Assembly (NCBI GenBank): GCA_029204225.1
Contig: CM055093.1
Coordinates: forward strand, 18,898,041-18,962,040
Reading direction: 5' to 3'
Length of the DNA: 64,000 nt
Origin: Diphasiastrum complanatum
Lineage: Eukaryota; Streptophyta; Lycopodiopsida; Lycopodiales; Lycopodiaceae
Shown piece by piece: positions 22,788 through 35,500 of this stretch. The translations under genes and the position numbers were made by a program. The stretch's first letter is position 1, and the number at the start of each line of letters is the position of its first letter. The notes beneath the pieces are model-generated. The model was given only the letters and a program-made list of their open reading frames with translations, made no database searches and was not told the origin of the DNA.

Positions 22788-23856
22788 CAAAAAGACTAGG
22801 TGGCCTAGGGCTCCTTGACCCTTCTACTACTACTCTTCCCCTTCCCTTGTCTAATGGTACCATCTCCCAATCCTATTTCCTTGTGTTTACCTGCTCTTCG
22901 ATCCTCGCTTCCCTCCCCCCTTTGTTCAAGTCCATTTCTAAAGTTCTTTCTTTTTGGACATACGATAATTCCATCATCCCACTTGAGCCTATGTGGTTCT
23001 CTAAAGCTATTACCATCAATTCTAAATCACTCGCTATGATTGAAAAAAGACTTTGTCAAAGTCTCACTTGGAACCACATTATGAACTTCATTTACTCCAT
23101 CACCTCCTCCCGCGAATCTAAGTTCCTCTCCTTCACCTTCTCTCATGGAGACCTTGGCCCTCTTTCTACCTCTCCAACTACGGATTGCAATAGTAAATGG
23201 CTCTTCAAGGCCCTGGACAAGATGGGCAAAATCTCTTATTCCTCAGTCTACTCTGCTACCAAAGAACCCAACTCCACCTTCTCTTGGTTCAACTCCAAGT
23301 GGAACCTTTCTGATTCCCCTCATCTTTGTAAGGCCAGATTTCACCGTACCCACAAAATCAGGACTGGTAAGTATAGATTCTTCGGTAAGTATAGATTTTT
23401 CTCTCTTAGGATTCTCCAGCTCTCTCTCTCCCAGTTCATGCCAATTGCAGGGGTAATGTGTCACATGCCAATGCAAAACATCAGATAAAGATGTGATACA
23501 TTTGTTCTTTCACTGTTATGCCCCCTCATGGAAATCAGTGACTTGACCTTTTCATTGCACGCTTTTATGTCTGATTCAGGAGATTCAGCCACACAAATTT
23601 ATTGCTAAATGATATTACTTTTGTTGATGCTGAAGTAAATGCTTTCTGGTAGTGTATTAGAATTATTACACTTCGGAACATTTGGTTAAATAGAAATAGC
23701 AGGAAATTCGGGTTTGGTGATTTTGTCATCTCTCCTTTGCTTCTTTTTAAAAAGGTGGGTAAACTATTGCTTTTGTCAGTTTTTGTTCTTATGCCTTGAA
23801 CTTTGTAAAAAGTCTATAATCTACGATTGGCTTTTCGAGAAAAAAAAAAAAAAAAA
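22788..23856 (+). pseudogene. L1-type LINE, part 2, with poly(A) tail
   Basis: Starts CAAAAAGACTAGGTGGCCTAGG. Joined to the upstream part it reads T-A-P-K-R-L-G-G-L-G-L-L, the conserved PK-LGGLG motif of plant LINE RT C termini. Further down are LCKARFHRTHKIRTG-like codons and, in another frame, a Cys/His end with CSFTVMPPHGNQ (zf-RVT type, usually C-x2-C...HLFF-C). A run of 17 A (23840-23856) is the retrotransposition tail. Several stops and frameshifts are present. Confidence 0.85.
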
Positions 23857-26410
23857 GGTTAATACTTGCCAAACATTAGTATTTTTCTTGTGTGAAGGCT
23901 AGTTTCTAAAAACAACATAGTCCTCACGATTAGTCTAACAGCAAAGTTGGGCTTCCCTCATTATCAAAATAAAACTCTATATTTTTTCCTTCATCATCGT
24001 CTTTTCCTTTTTTCCCAGTCGTCTTTCATCAATCCCACAATGCATAAATTTTCAAATTACAACCACATACTTAAATAGCCAAAATATGCACCAAAAGCTT
24101 GCCACATTTTGGAGCTGGTGGGGTCCTAGGTATCACTTGGGCACACTAACTCCAATTGTGGGTCTCCACTGCCACTAAAACAAATACTCTTATCAAAGTA
24201 GACTACATGAGGTGAACACTCTTCAAATTGGACGTCATCAAGGGACCATGCACATAACTTTAACTATCTACCTATTGTACAAAAATGAGGATCCGTGCAT
24301 GGAGAGTCACATTACCAAAACTTTTATACAAATCAATACTATATTTGTAAGATCCAGTGAATTTCACATATTGGAAACTTAGAAGATTGTGATTGTGTTA
24401 ATTAACATAAATTTTCCTTCATAACAAAACGCGTCTTTTTTCTAATCAAGTGAACAAAACAAGAGTGTTTTTCTAGTCAAGTGAACAATGAACATCCTTT
24501 AACTTTTCTTAAACCTAATTAGTTCCATACATGATCATCTCTGCTTTGCCTCCTCTACTATATACAATAATAAGAATGATTGTCGAGTGTACCAGGTTAA
24601 ACTTTAAAGACTGTGTACGCCACAGTCTAGGTAGTGCATAGCGGTCAAGAAATCGTGAAGTCTTTTTCCTCTGCAGTTTTGGCCCGGATCTCTAAAAAGA
24701 TGGTCATACGTGCCTAATAACATATACAAATTTACTCGACGTACCAGATAAAGGGTTGTCCGATGGTGAGGGTGAGCGATGAGCGGTCACCATACATTCA
24801 TTCTCTGAAAATGATTGAAATTTGATTCTCCCATGCCATGCTTTTACTGCAAAAAAAGTGAGCGCTGATGTTGCTCAATGCTGCCTTCTTTTCTCTCTCT
24901 GAGCCAGGTTCAGCGGCTCAGCCTTTTAGATTCGGAGATGGAAAGGTATACCTTGTTTTATAAATGAAGGGTATTGCTTTTTTAGAATATTCAATGGACA
25001 AGTTGATTTTTTACTTTCCTTTCAATCTAAATATCTTGAGAGTTCTACATTTTTTTAAGGGATAATGTAGGACAAATTTAAGAGAGGGGGGGGGGGGGGG
25101 GGGGGGGTTAAGTGCTTTGGCTTTACACATGAGAAATTTGGCATTCATTTAACTTTTTGAAATTAAATAAATTGAAAAAATAACTTTAAAAATAGGTTAA
25201 GTATGAAATAAATATTTAAAAAAGAAATTCCATGTGACATTTAATATAACAAATTATTTCAAGAAAATAAGAAAAGAGGCTCTTTGATGGGCAATGCACA
25301 ATTTTCTCATGAATGTCAAGATAGAAATTGTTAGTGCCACACTTTAACATCAATGCACCAACTGATTTGTCCAAAGGTTCCTTTGTTCTTATACCTTGGA
25401 GTCACTTCTCACACCAAAGGGGTTGTGCATCACTTTAATTCGATTGGAATATTTACATATGAAACATTCTCAAATTGGCGAATAAAAAATGTTCCCACTT
25501 AATCCCATAAGGACAGCCAAAAGGCTGAGATACGGTCATATTTTACATGAATATCTAACATGACTATCTAACGATTTTTCAAACTCACACAAAGGCCAAA
25601 GGAGGGATCTATACCCTTGTCGCCTTAGTGCATGCAACCAAGTATTATGGAAGGTGTTGAGCACACTACATTCTACGTGGTAAGGATTCCCAAAAAATTT
25701 AGGCCACACTTGTGAATAATATTAAAAACATCATAGGTATAGGAAATGTTGCCATAGTGATTGGTGCATTGTCAAGGATGCATAGGTATGCAACATGTAA
25801 TATCTCCGATGTTCCTTCGAGCTAAACCTAAAGTTTTTAAGAGTCCTTATTAAGCAAATGGTATGTGCATATTGAATATTGTATGGCTTATTCTCACATG
25901 AAAATTATGGCATATGCATTTATGAATCTCAAATTACAAAACAAAATAGGGATATGCACTTTTAAGAGTGAAATTATTCCATGTATTTTGGCATTTGAAT
26001 ATGTTGCCCATGTGCCTTAAGAAAGACAACATACTATGTTTTCTTCACAATAAAAAAAATGGGCAAAATTTGTCATATATGATCTACTATGTCTCCAACA
26101 ATTTTATTTGCATGTTCAAAGGAAGGATCTATACCATTGTCGCCTAGATATCTACCCGCGATTAAAAATTAACATAATGGAATCGTACTAACTAGTTGTG
26201 TGAAAATGTACAAGATTATGTATTTTCTACCAATGTGCACTCTCTACAGGACAACATACATAGAGCCAAGCCCAATTCATGTGTGACAATGTGTGTGTGT
26301 CTATAGGCACATGGGTGCAACTCTCTGTTTCGAAAACCACAACAAAAGACAATAAAATATCAAAAATTTTAAATGCAACATGAACAAAAAACACAAAATA
26401 ACACTATTCA
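23857..26410. other. AT-rich intergenic stretch, no gene recognised
   Basis: No ORF with recognisable motifs in 2.5 kb. Includes a 22-bp poly(G) run at 25086-25107. A phrase AAAGGA(A)GGATCTATACC(C/A)TTGTCGCCT occurs twice (about 25600 and 26118), suggesting a decayed repeat. Confidence 0.5.
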
Positions 26411-27354
26411 AAGGAAAAACATACCACTTTACCAGTACGTCTTGGTCCATCAATTGCTCGCAGGAAGAATGGATGTGAAGCACCGTCTTTAGAATTCCAA
26501 ACAGGCAAATGGGAAAAATACACTTCAAAGTCTGAACAAACTTCAAAGTCTTAAATGCACAGATTGTACAGCTCTGTGTGTCCACGAACACAAAAATTAT
26601 GACAAGCATAAAATGCAAGCCGCATTAAGAGCCCTCTGCCATTATCACACTGCATAAAACTCTGACATAAGACTGATTTCACTTGCAAAGGAGTAAGTGA
26701 CTGAGTATACTTCTTTTTTCTTCCAATCCCAACAACACAAGAAAGTTGTACAGCAGTTAGACAAGCAGCTCTTACTTTTTTAAAACGTGCATCCAACATG
26801 ATATTAAATTCCTCAACAGGAAGTCCAGTGCACACACTATTTTCCTGAAGTTTAGCCCTGATTATTCTACTAATACCACGTAGAAGGCCCACAATGGTTT
26901 CTCCTGGGTAAAGAGTTCCATTTTTTTTTTGGACTTGGAGAAAGAAAGATGTCAACAATTCAAGCAATTTATTAATATCAGTTTCAAACATCTCTTCTAC
27001 TGTAACAGAACAATCCGATCCAACAACAAGTCTCCAGTCGTCAAACCTATTACGAGACCACCGATCAACATTAACAGACTTTCTAAAACCACCTTTCTCA
27101 ACAAGTGCAAGTTCTAAGTGATCTAGATCACGGAATCCTACACGCAACATATCAATTCGGTCAGAAGAATATTGCAAAGGAACCATATTACCATGACCAG
27201 ACAACACATTTCTAGAGCAGTCCGCATTATCAGAGATAAGAGCGCCATCCTTCAATACAACTTTAGAAGACAGAACAACAGAAGCAAGAATATTTGAAAA
27301 CATAGCACCGCCATTGTGCAATGGCACAACAGCGCAATTATTCATCAGAAGCAA
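26411..27354 (-). CDS. Crypton-like (DUF3504) tyrosine-recombinase-type protein, partial
   Basis: A 267-codon open frame (27354 to 26551) has no internal stop. Residues 100-262 resemble the recombinase-derived domain of Cryptons and of the animal proteins KCTD1, QRICH1 and ZMYM2-4: W-x-N-RF-DWR, then LTSFFLQVQKKNGTLYP (135-150), GLLRGISRII, FNIMLDARFKKVRA, GIGRKKKYTQSLTPLQ (209-224) and FYACHNFCVRGHTEL (248-262). The Arg in CVRGHTEL sits where the first catalytic Arg lies in the ALRGGEEHR motif. About 60 bases further on, another frame reads SKDGASHPFFLRAIDGPRRTGKV and ends at a GTATGT donor (exon end 26425), like the next Crypton block. The final H-x-x-R and Tyr motifs were not found. It is either a domesticated gene with more exons or a recently broken transposon. 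The start codon is the first in frame and not otherwise supported. Confidence 0.6.
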
Positions 27355-28240
27355 TCAAAACAATGAACACACAACTCTCTCAACATCATCTGACACAAAA
27401 ACCAAAAACGCCATCACATTATAAACACAAGCACACAAACAGGATTCTGAACAACTGACAAAGAAAGCTTCAGGATCTGCAAAGAACTCCAAGCGCCATT
27501 CGCAGTTCAAAATCACCATTGCCAACCAGAAAGAGCACCAGCGCCAACGACAAGAGAGCTACGTTGCTGCTTCAACGAAGTGACGAAGGATCGAAAGAGA
27601 GTCACAGAGATGAACGAACAAGAAACAGAGAACGAAGAACGAAGAAAGAGAGAAACGAACGAACGAACGAAAGAGAGAAATGTTCAATCATACGTCACTT
27701 CTAGCAATTAATGTATACATACGGTATTAAAATCGTATAAAATATGTATAAAAAACCAAAAACTCACGTACACGTGCCAATAACGATAGATAACGGGCCC
27801 TCTGTGTTATCTATAACATAAGTGCACCTTCTCTAGCCCAGAAGGTGCATGTGAAAATTTTTGCTATGAACCCTTTTTTGGTTTTTTAATGAGTTCAATT
27901 CAATTCCATAATATGAGCCTAAATTGGATGCACCATGCCTCCTTTTCTTCCTCACCAAATAACACCCAACTCCCAACACCTACTACATACCAACCGGCCA
28001 TTCCACGCCACCGGTGACTGGGCCAGACGGTGCTTGCGTGGCCCACCATGCCTCACACACGTGGCATCAGCAGAGGGCCTTTCAAACAAACAAGGCTACC
28101 GACAATAATCGGATCCCTTTTCACAAGCGGCTCCGGTGTCTTAATGGCACGAGGTGTTTAGAGCCGCTAGCCGTTAGATTCATTTCGAAGCGCTCAGATT
28201 CTGCCACGTTTACACCACTAGTGATTAAATTAACATTTGA
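27355..28240. other. Spacer between the Crypton-like gene and the SCAR upstream region
   Basis: Divergent intergenic DNA. It includes a GAAC/GAACGAAAGAGAGA-rich stretch (27610-27680) that could be the 5' leader of the minus-strand gene, and a small stem GTGCACCTTCT...AGAAGGTGCA (27821-27850). Confidence 0.4.
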
Positions 28241-28247
28241 GTTTCAA

Positions 28248-28385
28248 ATATTCCACGTGGTGGAATCCAATTCGTTGGGCGTAAACGTTCTCGAGGCATG
28301 AAGCCTCAGCTATACGGAATCTCTGGCACCAAATATTTGAGCCCGTACCACTGCCACGTGGCTCTGCTCTGGTGACGTGGCAGGA
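28248..28385. promoter_or_regulatory. G-box cluster upstream of the SCAR gene
   Basis: CCACGTGG occurs at about 28253-28260 and 28351-28358, with GACGTGG at about 28374, in a GC-richer island between AT-rich flanks. CACGTG is the core bound by plant bZIP and bHLH factors. Its distance to the SCAR ATG is about 1.2 kb, with a probable leader in between. Regulation of SCAR by these sites is inference. Confidence 0.4.
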
Positions 28386-29120
28386 TCTGGACACTCCTTG
28401 GGAGATCCAACGGCTGCGCGCTCTAAATCATGGGGTGGGGGAAGGCCGTCTGTGGGCCATTTGCAGAAGGATTGATTTGAACGTAATTTTTTAGTTGATT
28501 TTGTTCCGTGTTGTTGGATATTCGTGTTCTTGTTTATCGTATATTTAAGGGTAGTTGGCTCTATTTCCTTCGAGCTTTCTCTGTCTATCTAATATTTTAT
28601 TGTTTCTTGTGTCCGATCCATCCATGGCTACATCATTCACCATTCTTCAACACTAATCCATCGGTGGAGTACAGAAAAGATGGTGTCTCTTTCAGACAAG
28701 TTCAATGGAGATGGTAAGTATTAAGGCTTAAGGCTTTAAGCTGAGCAATCTAGATCGCAATTTGGCTTTGTTTAAATTGCGATCCATCGTAAATTAGGCC
28801 CGTTTAGTGACGGTGGTTGTTGCATTATTAATCTGCAATGTCACGCATGGAGGCTTCATTCGGCTGTTACTCCACCTGACTTGCTTGAATTTTTTACTAT
28901 ACATGCCAAGCTTGTCTAGTGTTGTACAGGAATGTGTTGTTGGATGATAGGACAGTAGCAATGCTCTTCAATTATCCTGTTGCGTCTAAGGAGTCTTGGA
29001 AGACTTAGCTATGCTCCAGCCTGATTGGACTGATCATAACGCTTCAATCGCACCTCGGGCCAAATTCACATTGCGTTCATGGATCTTTGTGCCTCATAAA
29101 CCACGTTGCTGATCAAACTG

Positions 29121-29413
29121 TGATAACCAGGAATCTGTTTTTTGATGCATTGCTAGTCCTAGAATCGGCCTCTGGAAGCTCTTCCGTCTCTTTCAAAACC
29201 TCCGCTTCGCTCATCAACTAATATCTTATCAGACTGCCAAGATATGTGCAATTGGCCATGTTGCAATTGATAACCAGGAATCTGTTTTTTGATGCATTGC
29301 TAGTCCTAGAATCGGCCTCTGGAAGCTCTTCCATCTCTTTCAAAACCTCCGCTTCGCTCATCAACTAATATCTTATCAGACTGCCAAGATATGTGCAATT
29401 GGCCATGTTGCAA
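29121..29413. repeat. 147-bp tandem duplication in the SCAR 5' region
   Basis: The unit TGATAACCAGGAATCTG...GGCCATGTTGCAA occurs at 29121-29267 and again at 29268-29413. The copies differ at about one base (CCGTCTC versus CCATCTC), so the duplication is recent. It lies about 180 bp upstream of the SCAR start codon, in probable leader or 5' intron sequence. Confidence 0.92.
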
Positions 29414-29594
29414 CAGAGGTTTACTTCCATTCTCTTGAACTTCTATTGAATTTGAATTGAACATTGCCAGAGTGGCCGGAATCCAAATGCTACAGATGTT
29501 GCAGCTTCTCTTGCATGGAGTGATAGTCAGGAAATGCGTTGTGCAAGCTCCAAGGAAGTGAGATGGTGTGAAATCCAAACGAACGAGAGCAGCC

Positions 29595-32500
29595 ATGCCG
29601 CTGGTAAGATACGAACTTCAAGATGAGTACAGCCTTGCTAGTCTGGAGCTCTTCCGCACTGCACCAAGAAATGATCCTGAAGCTATATTGGAAGGAGTGG
29701 CTATGGTTGGCCTGGTCGGCGTTGTGCGACAGCTAGGGAACCTAGCTGAGTATGTTACCTTATTCTTACTCAGAAATTTCCTTTCTTTTGTCGCAATGTT
29801 CTTGCAGAGACTAACGATGATTCAGTATTACTGCTGAGCTAATTTTCTGCTTGAAAGTCATGTTGCCTTCTTTAGTTCCCGACGAGCGTGTCTTGTGAAT
29901 CATTAAGAAATGCAAGAAAGAGGATAGGGAAGTATTACTGACTTGTGAACAGCGTGGCATTACTTCAGCGGTGAAATTTTAGGAAATGGTTCACCTTCTC
30001 TGATTCTTTTCTCTAGGTACCCTTGAATTACGAGGAATAGAGGTGAAATCTATAAATACTAGAGCAGCAACAAACCTTAAGCCGGTAAGAGTCAGCCAAA
30101 TGGAATAAGTAATATTTGATTCTGGGTGAGATTAATCAGAGTATACAATGAGTTGAATTCAGTGTTCATAGTGGACATTCGCAGTTGCAGTTCTCTATGA
30201 AGAGTGTCGTTCTCGTCTTTATGTTTCCCACTTGGAGACAACTCAAGCTTAATTTATCTTAAAGGGAAGAAAGCTCTTATTTTTTTACCCATGGACCAAA
30301 ATTGGCAACCCTCCGTTCCCAATGAGCGCTTCAGAGGCTATTAAATCTCAAACCACCTAATCAATAAAACAGACGCTGGCCTCAATGTTGCTAAAGAGAT
30401 ATCTAGCAAATTACTAAGAGTTGTGGCCTGCTTCCTTTCATCCCCTTAAGGTCTGAAGTAAGATTCCATTTGTTTGTACTTAGCTACTGATTATGGTAAC
30501 CAACTTTTTTTTAACTTTTTTGACGTTTTGCATACATCTAATGATACAAGTTGGTAGGATAGAGTTCAGACTTTAGATTAAGTAGAACTTCTTCTTCAGG
30601 TTTGAATTTTCTCTTGGCCTGGGAAATCTTCAATCACCTTTTCTCCTATCGTAAAACCTTGTGTTGCTGAGCTACAGAGCAACGTCATCTGAATCTTGTA
30701 AAGATTGTGATACTATCCTGAAATCCTATGTAGGTTCGCAGCGGAAATCTTTCATCAATTGCACGACGAAATCATGGCCACAGCTGCTCGTGGTCATGAG
30801 TTGGTGTTGAGAGTGCAGCAGCTTGAGGCAGAAATTCCTGCTGTTGAGAAAGCTTTCCTTTCAGAAACTAATCAGCTTCGTTTTGCATACTCAAAAGGTA
30901 CAAGCACTTATATCATAGATGTAACATCGTCTGACATTACATTGTCTTAAGTGAAAGTTCTTTAAAGATGAGGATATCAAGGACAGAATTCAGTAATGGG
31001 GCACAGATAAATGGAGGCTGATAGTCGCATTTTTTTCTTAATATGAGAAATGAATATAGGTTATAAGTATTTCTATTACTGCCTAGTTTCAAGAAGCTTT
31101 TTTCACAAGTTGAAGAGGCAAGTCTGTCCAACTAATCCTGGTTCAAGCTTGCTTGAGCCATTCATCCTCAGTTAATGCTTATTATAGCATCTTAGTATAG
31201 CAATTTATTTGATGGTGAATGCTATTTGCTTCTCTAGGTGCTAAATGGCATGCAAGCATTTGCGTACGTCAGAACCATTGTTCTGAAGGAGACTTACCCC
31301 AATTCATTCGAAACTCTTATGAGGAGTGCAGAGGTCCCCCAAAGTTTTCTCTCTTGGACAAGTATGCCTCCGCTTTGAAATTGCAAAATGGCTTTTGCAA
31401 GTCCTTAACTTCATCATAAATCAACATAAGGCATAAACGAGTGGCTGGTTGATGGATCTCAGGTTTGATATTGGTGGTGCTGGAGCTTGTCGGAAGCGGT
31501 ATTCAGATCCTTCCATTTTCAAAACAAAATGGGCAAGTTCTGAGCTGAAAAAAGCAGAGAAAGCTCGAGAAGATCGGAAAGCTCTACACATGAAGGTGGT
31601 TCTGAATAATAAATGGCTGTTTAGTTCCAAAATCATGAGAGCAATAAAATAAATTCATTAAGTTGGCCATAGATGTACTCCTCTTTGCCTCTACTTAGGC
31701 CATGTATTTTGTTATCGTCGAGGTCATGTCCAGGTCCTAAGTTATTTGCAAAAGCGATGGCGATTACACTTTGAAGCACATATTGCAGATATTTCATGTT
31801 TTACTGTTTCAGCTTTGACTTTGATTCTTGGCTAGTGTCTGTTTTAGACATGTCTTTTGAAAGTAGATCCAGCATCGGCATATTGTGCAGATTATGAGTA
31901 TTGAAATCCTGGGCACTTTTGCTTGCTTAGATCTACCCCTCTTTTTGAGTACATCAGCCTACTCATATTGTCCAGTGGGGGTAAAATAATAACTGCTCAA
32001 CTCCTTAGCTGTATTTTGCTTTTCTCATTCCTTTTTTCAGTTGGGTTGATTAATATAAAAGCTGTACCAGGAATTGGCATTTATACAGTATTTCCTTCAT
32101 TTATGCAGAAGAAAAGTGATCGTCGCAACAATGGAAAGGTTAGAAGTGATACTTCTGAACCTCGACCAGCTTCTAGGTATCAGTTTTCTTTCCCATGATA
32201 TTGTCACACTTTACATGGACATCCTCTGTAATTAAGTCATCTGCAACCTGCATGTTGCTATTGGCAGTCTTTGTCACTAACATATGAGATTTAAAAGATG
32301 CTCAAGTTCACTTGAGACCTCCACTCTCCTACCTAATTGTTGAAAAGAATGAATCTGTCTACCAATTATTTTGTCTGTTAGCAAAGGAATTTTGTATCCA
32401 AGGTTGATCTTCGTCATATATTGCTCTGCTTTCGCAATCCAAAATCGCAATTGCTAGGAAGCCATTAGGAATTTGTAGTGCTTAGCAATGAAATGGTCGA

Positions 32501-35500
32501 AGATGAGATCTTTGTTAGGATGCACTGCATTATTTCTGAGCTGAAGTTGGAATGGGTAGTGCATTTTTTTGACAGTTCTTTCTTGTCAACGATTTTGACA
32601 TGCATTACCCCTACATCACTGACATCTAGATCAAAAAAAATAAAAGAGGTACTAGATATCAGGAAAAATTTAGAAACATCCTAACTGCTTCATAAGATAA
32701 TTTCCATGGCAATCGACTGTGTGTCTTTGTCTGTTGCAGACCTCATACGTTGCCTTGTACAAATTTAAGATTTCCGTTTTTGTGTAATTCTAGGAACTCT
32801 TCTCAAATCTCAACCTTACAGATTTTGCAAATCTCAAATCTCTCCCCATGTTTTTGCTACTTCTGAGTATGGACACAGGGTCGTGGGTCTTATGCAACTT
32901 AATATCCTCCACATCAATCAGAAATTAATGGTAGAAAGTGATCAAATCTCAGTTACTAGTTGGATCAGGCAATTGGTTAGGCCTTTGGGGCCAAAGAATA
33001 TCTTGATGACCATTTCCCAAGGCGTTATGGGTGAAGTTGTTTGCCTGGGAACGTATTTAGTCTAAAGTCTTTTAATGACTACTTTGAGAAACTCTACTTA
33101 CGCTCATCTTCCCAATAGTTTCTTTGCTGCCACTTGCACCTCATCTGCTCAGGCAACACCATTTCCTCTTCTTCCACCTGAGTGACCTCTTTTTCATTTC
33201 TTATCAACTTTAGAAACCCATGCAGGGCATTGTATCCCTGAACGTCTATGAACACTCGGTTATGACTAAAATATGCTTGCAATGGTAAGATGGAACTGTA
33301 AGATAAAGCATATCTACAAATTAATCAAATGTAGAAACTGATTATTTCCGTGAGCATGATACTGTATATGATCTGAATCTAATCATAAGCTGAGCTGCTA
33401 CAAGAACTAGTCTCTCAGCAACCCACCATTAATAAGGAAGCTTGTGTCCCTATTTCTGAGTATCGTATGCCCTTGAGTATCACAGGCCCATAACTCAATC
33501 GAATTTGGGCAACTGGTCCACATCCTTTTTTGGGGCCTGATAGATGCCTCCTACTAATATCTTGTTAAATTCCACTAACAAATGAGGGGTCCAACATACC
33601 CAGAATTAGCACTGCATGGTTTAAATACCATTCAACGAAAAGCAGACCCATTGTCAATAGATTGTCTATGACATTTATATCACAATCTCCTTGTGTATCT
33701 AAAGCTGATATTGTAATTAGATCCTAAGAAATGTACTCCAGTAGATAAATAGCAAGCCCAAACCCAAGCTCACTACGCATCGAAACCATGAGCGGGCCAA
33801 TCACGTTTGCCAAAGTTGGATGTGTGATTGCTTACTATTCTTTGGACATTCCTGCAAAGAACATTGACTCTTTGATCCTGGCTTCTCAATGCACTAAATT
33901 CCTTCTTCTATCCCTTGAAACTTCTCCCTCAAGTCAAAGTTCAAACACACAATTGTAGAAACCATAATCTTCTTTTGATCCCCTTACATTAGCGTTCCTA
34001 ATTTTAGAAAAGTTTCCCTGAATCACTTGGTTTCATAATTAGTGTAGAAGGTTTCCCACTTTCCTCTTTTTTGCTCGAATTATTATACTCTTTGTTGATA
34101 TCTTTACATGTGCCGTAAACTGCTGTTCTTGAATCTGGCTGTGGGATGTACTTGAAACCATTTGGAATGTACTAAAACATAACTGACCAAAATAGGAGGG
34201 TGCGGTATTCATCACTGAGCTCTGACACTCGGGATAGTTACTCGGATATTTCAACTCCTTGTTCAAATGTTGGGGCAAAAGCAAAGCTGTCGCAATCTTG
34301 TAATCAAACTCTTGTAGGAAACTCCTTGCAAGGGCTAACCAGCAAGGATATGCATGGAGTGAATCGACAGAAAGTCTGGCCCCCACTACAATTGCAAACC
34401 TTAAGGGATTTATTGGCAGCAGATGACGATTTTGAGCCTCTGAGGATAGGTGCCCAGGAGATTGATGCAGACACACAATCGGGTAGACTTATGGGTGTTA
34501 AATTGACTTCTGAGCTAGAGCACGAGGTTGAAGAAGAGAGAGTCGAAGACATTTCACAAGAAGAGATCATTGAAAATGTTTCACAAGAGACAGTTGAAGA
34601 CATTTCACAAGAAGAGACAGTTGAAGACATTTCACAAGAAGAGATAGTTGAAGACATTTCACAAGCAGAGACAGTAGAAGACGACTCCAGTGAAGGAGAT
34701 CAATTTGTAGATGCCATGACAACCATGGAATCAGAAACAGAATCTGAGTCAAGAGGTAAAATGGAATCTATTTCTGATTTAATAGACACTCTAATGGAGG
34801 GCACTAGAGATACGTCAGCAACACAGAGTGCATCAGACGATGATAGATCAGAACGACAGCAGGACAATGTATCTGAACGTCAGTTGGACAATGTAGATTT
34901 ATTGATGTCTACTGAAGTATCCTATTCTATTTCCCCTTCGTACTCAGATCATTCTATAGATAAAGAAGAAAGGGTCTTCATAGACAACCAAGATCAAGCT
35001 CAAGCTCAAAACCAGTTTTGGCAACCTGCTGGAGATTTTGCAAAGGATACATCCGGAATCAGAGTTCAGACCGAAACATTGCCACCACTGCCTCCTGCGC
35101 AGATGGTAACTCAGCCTCAAATTCATCCTGTTGCACCTGCTTCGGAGCAGGCCAACGACCTGGCAGTAAGGAGCACCAGGGAAATGAACATTAAGGCATC
35201 CACAGAGATTGTCCAGGGATCACCAGTACATCGTCGGCTTCCCGAGTCGGCAATCGGTTCAAGAGACCAGAACTCTGAAAGAAACCAAGAAAATCGACAG
35301 GAGTCTGAAGATGCAGAAACTGATTGTTTGAAACACACGTCTCCAGATTCACCTCCTCTCTCAATGAGGCGGCCTTCTGAACTCCTTGCTGATAATCACT
35401 GTCTGGCTGAATCAATCTTAGACGGCAATGCTGACAATGGTGTCAGTCCGCAGCCTCCGAAGCTCTCAGATTCTAGTCCTTCATCTTCAAGCATGCTAGA

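Noticed and set aside
25086-25107. Poly(G) run as a functional G-quadruplex
   Set aside because: A 22-bp homopolymer can form one, but nothing nearby (gene, promoter) gives it a role; it may also be a sequencing-length uncertainty.
29880-30060. Stretch with AGCGGTGAAATTTTAGG and GAGGTGAAATC resembling rRNA phrases
   Set aside because: Only short word matches inside SCAR intron 1, without surrounding rRNA sequence or order.
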